Positions 1 to 8,190 of a stretch of 64,000 bases of DNA are shown piece by piece. The notes under the pieces are model-generated. The model ran no database searches and was not told where the DNA came from. It worked only from the letters and a program-made list of their open reading frames with translations. The position numbers were made by a program, and so were the translations under genes. Origin of the DNA: Kushneria marisflavi (lineage in GTDB: Bacteria > Pseudomonadota > Gammaproteobacteria > Pseudomonadales > Halomonadaceae); NCBI RefSeq assembly GCF_002157205.1, contig NZ_CP021358.1, positions 2,976,001-3,040,000 of the forward strand. The letters run 5' to 3'. Positions within the stretch are counted from its first letter, which is position 1, and every line of letters starts with the position of its first letter.

Positions 1-2493
1 GGCGCCTTCATTATTTCCGCTCAGCCGGCCGGGCGTAGCCACGGCAGGCACGTTTTCTCCGTCACCGCCGAGCGCATCACTGGCGGTACCGCCATTTTCA
101 AGCGTGATGAAGCGCTGATGAGCGACGTCCCAGGACGCGGCATCGAAGGCTTCGGTATCCGGATAGCTTTCCTCGGCCGCCAGCGTGTCGCGATCCGGCT
201 CGCCCAGCCACAGGGTGACCTGGTCGCCACCGCTGCCCAGTCCCGCCGCGCTTCCGGTGTAGCCGATCTCCTGCCCATTGAGGTCAACGCTTGACCAGGC
301 CTCGCGGAAGCCGGCCACCGCGTCCTCGTCGCCATCGACCATGACGATCGCCGTGGCACCGGGGGCCAGCGTCGTCAGTCCCTGAACCTGCACCGCTTCT
401 TCGGGATCGGCGCTGTCGTCATCGTAGTAGAGCGGCGTCTGGTTGAAGTCAATCACGGTGTCGCTGGTGTTGGTGATCTCGAACCAGTCCTCGGTGACAT
501 CGCTGCCTGACTGGCCGGACCAGATTTCACTAATGGCGATGCCCAGATCCTGCGGCTCCGGTGGCGGCAGCGGGGCATGACCGGTGTCGATGGTGAAGTC
601 ACCTGCAGCCTCGCCACCGGTTTGCCAGGCGGAGGCGTCACTGAGCGCCTTGAGCAGGGCTTCAGCGGTGTCACTGGTTGAACCGGCGTAATGAAGGCTT
701 TCGTCATCGCCCGGCAGTGTCAGATCGTTTTCGCCACCTTCAAGTCCTGCACGGTAAAGGGTTTCGCCATTGGCGGTGATCGTCACGCCATCGGCCAGCG
801 ACAGGGCCAGCTCACCGGTGAATGATCCGGCATTGGCCGTGAAATCGACCACGCTGCCAGCAGCGAGACCGCTTTGGGGGGCGGTCCAGGTCACTGCGCT
901 GTCGCCGCTTGTGAACGTTAGCGTGGTACCGGTGGCGATGGCGTCGAGCGCCACGAAGCTGAAGGTATTTGTATTTGAATCAAGTGCGGTGAAGGCCACG
1001 TCGCCGACCGCCGGCTCAAGGCTCGGCAGGGCATCGAATGTCACCGTGGCCGAGGTGAAGGTCTGGATGTCGTCGTCCAGATCCTTTGACGCGGTACCGG
1101 TATCCGACCAGTCAGTGGTGCCGTTATCGTAGGCAACATCGAGAGTCACCGAGCCATCGTCATGGATCCGAGCGTTGCTCAGCGTCTCGGCCGTGCCGCC
1201 TGTGGCGTTGGCATTGGTGTTGAGATCGACCTCCTCGACCTTGTGGGCACCATCCCAGCGATAGAGCTGGAAGTTGTCGTTGTCCGGGTCGCCATCATCA
1301 TCGCCTGGATTGGCCGGCCCCGCGCTGATCAGCCATGTACCATCGCCTGCCGGGGCGATGTCGCGTACGGTGCGGCCATCAAGGTCGAGCGTGAGTGCCG
1401 CGCCGAACTGGGCCCCATCTGCGCTGCCGGAGGCCATCAGCGACTCGGCATTGAGCACCGGTAGCACCAGCGCACGGCCGTCGGCATCGATGGGTGCGCG
1501 CAGGCCAAGAAACAGGGTCCCGTCGGCGTAGGCCGAGCCTTCTACTTCAAATCCATCGAAATCCATCTCGGGGCGATTCTGTTCGGCCCAGCGCTCGATC
1601 GCGGCATCCAGACCGCTGAACTGTCCGGCCACCTCGACTTCAAGTGATGCAGCATCGTTTCCCGTAATTTGTGTGGCGAACACCATTGAGCGCTCGCTGT
1701 CCTGAAGTGAGCCGAGCCAGTAGTGCTGGCCGTTACCTGCATCGACGACGGATTCGATGTCGACTTCTTCACCTTCTTCCAGTCCCAGCGCCTCATCGAG
1801 GTTGAAGCTTTTAAGCGGTGCGCCGGACTGGTCGTGGTCGTAGAGGCGCAGGGTCTGGTCTTCGTCGTCACCCACCAGCGTAAGCCCGTTGCCGATGGCG
1901 ATGGCAGCGGAGGTGTCGGAAGCGCCGGTGTGAAAGCGGGCATTGTTGTTGGTCTGGCTGCCATCGGCGGCGGCGTAGTCAATGGTGTACTGGCTATCGC
2001 GCTTGCCGTCACTGACCGTCACCATGATGGTGGCATTGCCGGCATTGACCGGGGCGATGCACAGTACGTCATGATCGTCCAGCGCCGCGCGGGCTACCTC
2101 CGGGTCACTGCTTTCGATCGTGACCGAAAGCTGTTCACGCGGCGTGTCTTCATCCGTAAAGGAAAACGCAATGCCACGGGTAAGGGCCGGGTCGGTCGGG
2201 TCCCCTGTGACCCCGCGGATACTGGCCTGATGCTCTTCAAGCATCAGGCCTTCGGTACGCTTAGTGTCCACCGTAATGACGGGGGCTGACGGCATCTCAG
2301 GCCGCTGTTCGGGTATTTCTGGCGAGAGCCGGTCACGGAGACTGTCGATCAGGTTGTCAAAGCGCTCGAGCAGCGACTCGATGGGTGAGCGCCACTGGTG
2401 CGTCCAATCCACGATTGGACCATGGCCGTTGCCATATGGCTGCGATGTCTGATGGAAGCTCCAGGGAGCGTTAATCCGGGAGAACAGTGACAT
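1..2493 (-). CDS. Large DUF3616-like / lamin-tail-domain protein (3' end outside the window)
   Basis: The reading frame is open for 831 codons from an ATG at 2493 (AAGGA about 8 nt upstream) to the window edge, so the C-terminus is missing. No signal peptide is visible. Residues about 183-430 (HTGASDTSAA, LVGDDEDQTLRLYD, EEVDIESVV, YWLGSLQDSERS) resemble DUF3616, a predicted beta-propeller. Residues about 646-765 (AISEIWSG, DWFEITNTSD, LAPGATAIVMVDGDE) match a lamin-tail domain, a beta-sandwich common in large exported bacterial proteins. The rest is Asp/Thr/Ser-rich with few basic residues, as in secreted proteins of halophiles. The missing end could carry RTX repeats or a catalytic domain. 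Substrate and role are unknown; the domain calls come from motif reading. Confidence 0.72.
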   Translation of the reverse strand, partial: MSLFSRINAPWSFHQTSQPYGNGHGPIVDWTHQWRSPIESLLERFDNLIDSLRDRLSPEIPEQRPEMPSAPVITVDTKRTEGLMLEEHQASIRGVTGDPTDPALTRGIAFSFTDEDTPREQLSVTIESSDPEVARAALDDHDVLCIAPVNAGNATIMVTVSDGKRDSQYTIDYAAADGSQTNNNARFHTGASDTSAAIAIGNGLTLVGDDEDQTLRLYDHDQSGAPLKSFNLDEALGLEEGEEVDIESVVDAGNGQHYWLGSLQDSERSMVFATQITGNDAASLEVEVAGQFSGLDAAIERWAEQNRPEMDFDGFEVEGSAYADGTLFLGLRAPIDADGRALVLPVLNAESLMASGSADGAQFGAALTLDLDGRTVRDIAPAGDGTWLISAGPANPGDDDGDPDNDNFQLYRWDGAHKVEEVDLNTNANATGGTAETLSNARIHDDGSVTLDVAYDNGTTDWSDTGTASKDLDDDIQTFTSATVTFDALPSLEPAVGDVAFTALDSNTNTFSFVALDAIATGTTLTFTSGDSAVTWTAPQSGLAAGSVVDFTANAGSFTGELALSLADGVTITANGETLYRAGLEGGENDLTLPGDDESLHYAGSTSDTAEALLKALSDASAWQTGGEAAGDFTIDTGHAPLPPPEPQDLGIAISEIWSGQSGSDVTEDWFEITNTSDTVIDFNQTPLYYDDDSADPEEAVQVQGLTTLAPGATAIVMVDGDEDAVAGFREAWSSVDLNGQEIGYTGSAAGLGSGGDQVTLWLGEPDRDTLAAEESYPDTEAFDAASWDVAHQRFITLENGGTASDALGGDGENVPAVATPGRLSGNNEGA

Positions 2494-2529
2494 GAGAGCG
2501 TCCTTGCAGGAGATTGTCGATTGTCGTGG

Positions 2530-2562
2530 CCCTGCGCCGCCATGGGCAGCACAGGGCCCTGT
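2530..2562 (-). other. Inverted repeat between the glycosidase and the lamin-tail gene
   Basis: GGCCCTG (about 2531-2537) and CAGGGCC flank a 17-nt spacer in the short gap between two minus-strand genes. There is no clear U-run, so this is only a possible transcript-end hairpin or translation-boundary structure. Confidence 0.3.
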
Positions 2563-2622
2563 TATCCTGAACGATGGTTGTTGCAACCCGGTGAAGTGGA
2601 CATGGCAGTCTTCGGTTCTGGA

Positions 2623-4365
2623 TTAGCCCCGAGTGATCAGCCAGCAGCTGCGATAGGGTTTGAGCACGGGCGCGTCGAGCTCCGGGTCGATGCGTCCCAG
2701 CAGGTCACGCCACTGATGATTGGCATAGGCTTCGGGCAGATTCAGGGGGTGGGAACGATCGGTCACGTTATGTATCGCCAGAAGCCGCCGGCCATCAGGC
2801 AGCGGGCCTCGCATGAAGGCAAAAAAGTGGGGTCCCAGATCAATGATCTTCTGCGGCACGTCAGGATGAAAGCAGGGCTCCTGACGGCGGGTTTTCAATC
2901 GTGAGGTCAACGCTTCGAACACGATATGAGTGGGCGTGCTATAGGCTTCCAGCAGCGGTTCCAGCGCCTCCCGCTGCCAGTGTTTACGGTTGATGGCCCG
3001 CAGTCGACCGGTACGGGTCACGCCCTCATGGTCGTTGAGCGTGGCGACAAGACTGTGAAAATAGACGGCCGGGATGCCCTGCAGGCCCAGCATGATGGTT
3101 TGAGAGCAGATAAAACGGGCGATCTGCCATGGGTCGGCGCCCCGTCGTGTGCCCTTGAGGGCATCAAAATAGGTGATATTGATTTCGTAGGGCGAGTCCT
3201 GACCGTCCGGGTCGGTTTTCATGCTGATAAAGCCACCAAAGCGCTGCATCAGTTCCAGCAGGGCATCGATGTCATGGCGCGGCAGCAGGCCTTCAAGCGC
3301 CCGGACGCCGACCCCGTCGTGGCTGGCGGTAAAGTTGAGGTAGGTACAGCCGGCAGGCAGCGGGGGCAGGGTGGCGGCCCACTCGGTCAGCGCCTTTGAG
3401 TCGCCGGTCGTGAGGGTGTGCAGCAGCAGCGGCGGCAGAGTGAACTGATAGATGATATGGGCTTCATCGCCGTTGCCGAAATAGCTCAGGTTTTCATGAT
3501 GTGGCACGTTGGTTTCGGTCAGCAGCAGCGCGCCGGGGGCCACACGCTCCATAATGGCGCGCAACAGCCGTACGATGGCGTGCGTCTGAGGCAGATGAAT
3601 GCAGCGTGTGCCCAGCTCCTTCCAGAGGTAGGCGATGGCATCAAGTCGAATCAGGCGTGCGCCCTGGCTCAGGTAGTACAGCAAAACGCCCACCATCTCG
3701 ATGAGCACATCGGGATTGGCGAAGTTGAGATCGATCTGGTCTTCAGAAAAGGTAGCCCAGACATGGCGCATGCCCCGGCGCGTCGATACCGGTGCCAGCA
3801 GCGGCGTGTTGCGTGGTCGAGTGACGGATCTGACGTCGGTCTGCTCGGGCAGTTCAATGAAGTAGTCACATCCGGGCCGGGTACCGGAGAGGTAGTCGAT
3901 AAACCAAAGGGATTCGCGCGAGACGTGGTTGATGACCAGATCAAACATCAGGTTGAAACGCCCGGCGAGATGGCGCACATGAGGCCAGTCGCCTACGGCG
4001 GGACTGACCTTTCGATAGTGAATGACCGAAAAGCCATCATCACTGCTCCAGGTGAAAAAGGGCAGGATATGCACGGCGCTGAAGGTATCTTCAAGATGCT
4101 CGCGCATGAAGCGCTCCAGTACCTCCAGTGGCACGCTGTCTTCGCCATCAATGATGCTGTCACCGTAGGTGATCATCATCTGGGTACGCTCGTTCCAAAG
4201 CGGACGCGGCTCATGAACGATGTCCTTTTGATGCTGAGCGATCAGCTGTTCCAGTCGCGTTAGAATGTCAGGGGCCTTGTCACCATAAACCTGAGTGAGC
4301 TCGGCGCGGGCTCGGGCGTGAAAGGCATCGCGGGAAAGGACGGCAATCAGAGGGGCATCAGACAT
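2623..4365 (-). CDS. GH13_18 sucrose/glucosylglycerate phosphorylase-family enzyme
   Basis: This 580-residue alpha-amylase-superfamily enzyme strongly resembles E. coli YcjM. Landmarks are WSSDDGFSVI near 106-115, the nucleophile region RLDAIA with Asp242, acid/base Glu284 in TETNVPH, and the third carboxylate Asp350 in TASHD. GH13 subfamily 18 enzymes phosphorolyse sucrose, sucrose-6-phosphate, glucosylglycerol or glucosylglycerate to glucose-1-phosphate plus acceptor in the cytoplasm. YcjM-like segments (CIHL..TH, DGQDSPYEINITY) favour glucosylglycerate, which would let a halophile recycle that compatible solute. No synthase or transporter for such a solute lies nearby, so the substrate is inferred. 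The ATG at 4365 has GGAA about 7 nt upstream. Confidence 0.85.
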   Translation of the reverse strand: MSDAPLIAVLSRDAFHARARAELTQVYGDKAPDILTRLEQLIAQHQKDIVHEPRPLWNERTQMMITYGDSIIDGEDSVPLEVLERFMREHLEDTFSAVHILPFFTWSSDDGFSVIHYRKVSPAVGDWPHVRHLAGRFNLMFDLVINHVSRESLWFIDYLSGTRPGCDYFIELPEQTDVRSVTRPRNTPLLAPVSTRRGMRHVWATFSEDQIDLNFANPDVLIEMVGVLLYYLSQGARLIRLDAIAYLWKELGTRCIHLPQTHAIVRLLRAIMERVAPGALLLTETNVPHHENLSYFGNGDEAHIIYQFTLPPLLLHTLTTGDSKALTEWAATLPPLPAGCTYLNFTASHDGVGVRALEGLLPRHDIDALLELMQRFGGFISMKTDPDGQDSPYEINITYFDALKGTRRGADPWQIARFICSQTIMLGLQGIPAVYFHSLVATLNDHEGVTRTGRLRAINRKHWQREALEPLLEAYSTPTHIVFEALTSRLKTRRQEPCFHPDVPQKIIDLGPHFFAFMRGPLPDGRRLLAIHNVTDRSHPLNLPEAYANHQWRDLLGRIDPELDAPVLKPYRSCWLITRG

Positions 4366-4513
4366 GGCGGAGTTCCGGTATCTATTATTGTAGGTCCTGT
4401 AAGCAAAGACCCGGATGTGCAGGAATTCAAACTGTATCCGGTCTGAAAAAATATTAAGGCTTAATTATTAGCTTGCACCTGTTTACAAGCTGATCGACAC
4501 TGGCCGCTGTTGA

Positions 4514-4716
4514 AGGAGGGGAGTATTCCCTGCAGGGCGCAACGCCTGTGTTCAGGCCTGCGTTTTTTCTACAGCGGTGTCGTCATCACGGTGAGTTGCC
4601 TCCAGGAAATGGTTCCCTGAAGACAATTGCCCGGTGCCGCTGGTCAGGGGAGTGCCACGATAATGTGTGGTACACGCCTGGCGGAAGAGACCTCCGGTAA
4701 ATCATCTTTGCCGGAG
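4514..4716 (+). promoter_or_regulatory. yybP-ykoY (Mn2+) riboswitch with a ribosome-site hairpin
   Basis: The leader of the TerC gene has the class hallmarks: a 5' P1 strand followed by GGGGAGTA (4518-4525), a CGTCATCAC loop segment (4581-4589), and a 3' GAGACC-type element (4687-4692) that runs into the closing P1 strand CCTCC (4691-4695). GGAGG at 4515-4519 pairs with that CCTCC. Immediately downstream, CTCCGG (4692-4697) can instead pair with CCGGAG (4711-4716), which contains the Shine-Dalgarno of the ATG at 4725. The two helices share bases, so metal-stabilised P1 should free the ribosome site. The family is a known Mn2+ sensor upstream of terC/alx and mntP genes; the ON-switch mechanism here is inferred from base pairing. 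Confidence 0.85.
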
Positions 4717-4724
4717 AACCGTGC

Positions 4725-5732
4725 ATGAACGTTCCTGCCTGGATCTGGGAAGCCACCATTGCGGGCTTCGCAGCCATCTTTATTTTTGATTTCTACTCCC
4801 ACGTGCGTAAGCCGCACGCTCCGACCATGCGTGAGTCGGCGCTGTGGTCCGTGTTCTATATCAGCCTGGCGGCCGTTTTTGGTGCCGGCCTCTGGATGGT
4901 ATGGGGCCATGACCACGGGGTAGAGTATTTCGCCGGTTTTATCACCGAAAAGAGCCTGTCGGTCGATAACCTGTTTGTCTTTGCCATCATCATGGCCAAA
5001 TTCGCGGTCCCGCGAATCTATCAGCAAAAGGCGCTGTTGATCGGCATCATCATGGCGCTGATCATGCGCGGTATTTTCATTGCCGTGGGCGCTGCCGCCA
5101 TCAATCAGTTCAGCTGGGTTTTCTATATCTTCGGGCTGTTTCTGCTCTATACCGCCTTCAAGCTGGCGGTCGAGAGTGCGCAGCACAAGCAGCAGGACGC
5201 CGACGATTTTGAACCCAACGCGCTGGTAAAGTTTGCTCAGCGTCATCTGCCGGTGACGGATCAATTCCATGAGCAAAAGCTGATCGCCCGTGAAAACGGC
5301 AAGCGTGTGGTGACTCCGCTGTTTCTGGTCGTTCTGACCCTGGGGGTGACCGATCTGCTGTTCGCCCTGGACTCGATTCCGGCCATCTACGGGCTGACTC
5401 AGGAACCCTACATTGTCTTTACGACCAACGCCTTTGCGCTGCTGGGACTGTTGCAGCTCTATTTCCTGCTGGGTGGGCTGCTGGATCGGCTGGTGTATCT
5501 GGGCTTTGGACTGTCGCTGATTCTGGCCTTTATCGGCGTGAAGCTGGTGATGCATGCCATGGTCGAAAACACGCTGCCCTTTATCAATAACGGTCAGCCG
5601 CTGGACTGGGTGCCGCATATTTCGACCGTGCTGTCGCTGTCCGTCATTATCGGTATTTTGCTGATCACAACCGTAGCCAGCCTTCTGAAGAGCCGTGCCG
5701 CGGGCAAGGTCTCGTCCGACTCTTCCCATTGA
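4725..5732 (+). CDS. alx: TerC/Alx-family integral membrane protein, probable Mn2+ exporter
   Basis: This is a 335-residue polytopic membrane protein, the usual length for TerC/Alx. The family's two acidic intramembrane motifs are present: GFITEKSLSVDNLFVF in the N-terminal half and LLFALDSIPAIYGLTQ in the C-terminal half, joined by a hydrophilic loop around residues 150-200. E. coli Alx and related TerC proteins are implicated in Mn2+ export and alkaline or metal stress at the inner membrane. Expression is very likely controlled by the adjacent yybP-ykoY riboswitch, which supports manganese as the ligand. The start has GGAG 9 nt upstream, inside the switching hairpin. The gene stands alone. 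The alx symbol is a family-level assignment. Confidence 0.9.
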   Translation: MNVPAWIWEATIAGFAAIFIFDFYSHVRKPHAPTMRESALWSVFYISLAAVFGAGLWMVWGHDHGVEYFAGFITEKSLSVDNLFVFAIIMAKFAVPRIYQQKALLIGIIMALIMRGIFIAVGAAAINQFSWVFYIFGLFLLYTAFKLAVESAQHKQQDADDFEPNALVKFAQRHLPVTDQFHEQKLIARENGKRVVTPLFLVVLTLGVTDLLFALDSIPAIYGLTQEPYIVFTTNAFALLGLLQLYFLLGGLLDRLVYLGFGLSLILAFIGVKLVMHAMVENTLPFINNGQPLDWVPHISTVLSLSVIIGILLITTVASLLKSRAAGKVSSDSSH

Positions 5733-5857
5733 CATCATGACCTGATCGCCATGACCTTCTGGTGTCGCACTGCGTCATCAGGAGGTCACCTGGCGTCAAA
5801 TTCTCCTTCCTCGGAGCCCGGATACTGGGTGTATTCCCATCCGCTGAAGGAGATGTC

Positions 5858-6751
5858 ATGAACCACGATGTCATTTTGACCTGCGCCGTGACCGGGGCAG
5901 GTGATACCCCCTCACGCAATTCCGCTGTTCCCGTCACGCCAAAGGAGATCGCCCAGTCGGTTCTTGAGGCGGCCAGAGCCGGGGCCAGCATTGCCCATAT
6001 CCACGTACGTGATCCTGCTACCGGGGGCGTCAGCCATGACATCGACCATTTCCGCGAGGTGGTGGCGCGGGTGCGCGAAGCCGATGTCGATATTGTGCTC
6101 AACCTCACGGCCGGCGGCGGTGGCGATCTAATCCCCGAACTCGACCGTGGCGTGCTGCGAGCCGGTGCCGGCAGCGATCTGCAAACGCCGGCAGAGCGTC
6201 ATGCGCCGGTGGCTGAACTCTTGCCTGAAATCTGCACGCTGGACTGTGGCAGCCTCAATTTTGGCAACATGGTTTATCTCAACAGTGCCGACTGGCTGCG
6301 TGAGCATGCAGCCCTGGTCAAGGCGGCGGGCGTCAAACCCGAGCTCGAGTGCTTTGATACCGGTCATATCCGCTTTGCCCGACAGCTCATCGATGAAGGT
6401 TTGATCGATGGCGATCCCCTGTTTCAGCTTTGCCTGGGCATCCCCTGGGGCGCTGAGGCACAAACCCAGACCATGCTGACCATGCGTGATCTATTGCCGG
6501 ACAACGCGCACTGGGCCGCTTTTGGCATCGGTCGGATGCAGATGCCGATGGTGGCTCAGGCCGTGTTGCTGGGGGGCCATGTTCGTGTCGGTCTCGAGGA
6601 CAATCTTTATCTCTCTCGTGGTATCGGAGCGGACAACGCTGCGCTGGTCGAAAAGGCGGTCGGCATTGTCGAGTCGCTGGGAGCGCGGGTCATGCGGCCG
6701 GACGAGACGCGCCAGCATCTGGGACTGCGGACACCGGGAGGGGCAGCATGA
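5858..6751 (+). CDS. BKACE-family beta-keto acid cleavage enzyme (3-dehydrocarnitine cleavage)
   Basis: This 297-residue protein belongs to the DUF849/BKACE family, which condenses a beta-keto acid with acetyl-CoA to give acetoacetate and a new acyl-CoA. Family motifs are visible: [12 protein letters not shown] near 50, [17 protein letters not shown] and [10 protein letters not shown]. The neighbouring carnitine-type dehydrogenase and thioesterase make the likely reaction 3-dehydrocarnitine + acetyl-CoA to acetoacetate + betainyl-CoA, as shown for the CdhC role in pseudomonads. I chose the ATG at 5858 because AAGGAGA lies about 6 nt upstream; an ATG-less extension to about 5762 has no ribosome site. 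It overlaps the next gene by 4 nt (ATGA), so this is one operon. Confidence 0.88.
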   Translation: MNHDVILTCAVTGAGDTPSRNSAVPVTPKEIAQSVLEAARAGASIAHIHVRDPATGGVSHDIDHFREVVARVREADVDIVLNLTAGGGGDLIPELDRGVLRAGAGSDLQTPAERHAPVAELLPEICTLDCGSLNFGNMVYLNSADWLREHAALVKAAGVKPELECFDTGHIRFARQLIDEGLIDGDPLFQLCLGIPWGAEAQTQTMLTMRDLLPDNAHWAAFGIGRMQMPMVAQAVLLGGHVRVGLEDNLYLSRGIGADNAALVEKAVGIVESLGARVMRPDETRQHLGLRTPGGAA

Positions 6752-7719
6752 AGGCAGAGTCTTCACAAAAGGTCATGGCCGTCATCGGATGTGGCGTGAT
6801 CGGTAGCGGCTGGGTGGCGCGGGCGCTGGCCGCCGGCATGCAGGTGCAGGCATGGGATCCGAACCCGGAGGCCATCACGGGGCTGCAGAACAATATCGAT
6901 ACCGCCTGGCCCGCCCTGGTTCGACGCGGACTGGCGGAGGGCGCCTCGCGTGATCATCTTCACTTCTCCACCGATCTTGACGAAGTGCTTGAGGGGGCGG
7001 ATCTGGTGCAGGAAAACGCGCCCGAGCGGCTCGAGATCAAACAGTCGCTGCTGGCCAGCATCGATGCGCGCGTACCGAATCATGTGTTGATCGGGTCGTC
7101 GACATCGGGCATCAAGCCCAGTGAACTTCAGGCCCAGTGTCACAGGGCGCCGGGGCGGGTCATCGTGGCTCACCCCTTCAATCCGGTGTATCTGCTGCCA
7201 TTGGTTGAACTGGTTGGCGGTCAGCATACCGACCCGGCGCTGATGGTATCCGCCAGGGCGCAGTATGAGCAGCTGGGCATGCGGCCATTGATCGTTCGAC
7301 GCGAAATCGAGGGCCATATTGCCGACCGCCTGATGGAGGCGCTATGGCGCGAGGCCCTTCATCTGGTTAATGACGGCGTGGCCACCACCGAGGAGGTCGA
7401 CGCGGCGATCGTCTATGGTGCCGGGCTGCGCTGGTCGCTGATGGGCACCTTCCTGACCTTTCACCTGGCCGGTGGCGAGGGTGGCATGCGGCACATGCTG
7501 GAACAGTTCGGGCCGGCCCTGAAGCAGCCCTGGACACGGCTGGAAGCCCCCGAGCTGACCCCCGAGCTGATCGAACGCGTGGCCTCGGGCAGTGAATTTC
7601 AGGCAGGGGGACGTTCGATCGCAACGCTTGAAGCGCGACGTGATCGCTTTCTTGGCGAATTGCTTGAGGTGGTAGAGCGCTACTGGCCGGAGCAGGAAGG
7701 ACTGGGAGGGCGTATCTGA
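6748..7719 (+). CDS. L-carnitine 3-dehydrogenase (3-hydroxyacyl-CoA dehydrogenase family)
   Basis: A 323-residue NAD-dependent enzyme with an N-terminal Rossmann motif ([14 protein letters not shown], residues about 12-25) and the 3-hydroxyacyl-CoA dehydrogenase signature [18 protein letters not shown] near 147-164. Length and context fit L-carnitine dehydrogenase, which oxidises carnitine to 3-dehydrocarnitine in the cytoplasm; the upstream BKACE enzyme would then cleave that product. GGGAGGGG precedes the ATG by 4-6 nt, the start overlaps the BKACE stop, and its own stop overlaps the thioesterase start (TGATG), so translation of all three is probably coupled. A lambda-crystallin-like dehydrogenase for another hydroxy acid is the alternative. 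The symbol is left blank because cdhA and lcdH are both in use. Confidence 0.88.
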   Translation: MKAESSQKVMAVIGCGVIGSGWVARALAAGMQVQAWDPNPEAITGLQNNIDTAWPALVRRGLAEGASRDHLHFSTDLDEVLEGADLVQENAPERLEIKQSLLASIDARVPNHVLIGSSTSGIKPSELQAQCHRAPGRVIVAHPFNPVYLLPLVELVGGQHTDPALMVSARAQYEQLGMRPLIVRREIEGHIADRLMEALWREALHLVNDGVATTEEVDAAIVYGAGLRWSLMGTFLTFHLAGGEGGMRHMLEQFGPALKQPWTRLEAPELTPELIERVASGSEFQAGGRSIATLEARRDRFLGELLEVVERYWPEQEGLGGRI

Positions 7720-8189
7720 TGGCACTGTCCCTGCTGACGCAACCCGTACTGCCGGCATGGGTGGATTATAACGGCCACATGAACGATGCCGCCTACGCGC
7801 TGCTCTTTTCACACGGTGTCGAGGCGTTGATGGCGCATATCGGTCTGGATGAAAGCGGTCGTCATGCCCATGACCGTACGATATATACCCTTGAAACTCA
7901 TCTTTGCTATCTGCAGCAGGTGCGAGAGGGCGCGCAGGTGCGCTGTGAGGTCCTGTTACTGGAGGCGGATGCCAAACGGCTGCATGTCTTTTTTAACCTG
8001 ATCGGGGAGCACGAACAGGAGATCCTGGCCACCAGCGAGCAGATGCTGATGGGCATCGATACCCGGACGGATCGACCGGCGGCCTTTCCGGATGAGGTAT
8101 TGGCCCGAATCGAGCAGTTGCCGAAACCGGCGCACGGCGACTGGCCAGAGCAGGCCGGACGGCGTATCGGGTTTCGTCACCGGAAATGA
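7719..8189 (+). CDS. Hot-dog-fold thioesterase, probable betainyl-CoA thioesterase
   Basis: A 156-residue 4HBT-type thioesterase. The N-terminal segment WVDYNGHMNDAAYALLFSHG (residues about 11-30) is the classic hot-dog motif with the catalytic-region DYNGHMN. Position after BKACE and carnitine dehydrogenase, with overlapping start and stop codons, indicates hydrolysis of betainyl-CoA to glycine betaine and CoA, the last step of carnitine-to-betaine conversion (the CdhB role in Pseudomonas). In a salt-tolerant host the betaine can serve as osmoprotectant or carbon and nitrogen source. GGGAGGG lies 8 nt before the ATG. The gene ends 1 nt from the convergent regulator with no terminator between them. 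Confidence 0.85.
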   Translation: MALSLLTQPVLPAWVDYNGHMNDAAYALLFSHGVEALMAHIGLDESGRHAHDRTIYTLETHLCYLQQVREGAQVRCEVLLLEADAKRLHVFFNLIGEHEQEILATSEQMLMGIDTRTDRPAAFPDEVLARIEQLPKPAHGDWPEQAGRRIGFRHRK

Positions 8190-8190
8190 T

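Noticed and set aside
3418..4263. A 281-codon plus-strand open frame opposite the GH13 gene
   Set aside because: The catalytic carboxylates of the minus-strand enzyme lie in the same bases; shadow frame.
4644..5738. A 364-codon minus-strand open frame opposite the TerC gene
   Set aside because: It runs through the riboswitch and a conserved membrane protein; composition is Gln/His/Arg-rich shadow type.
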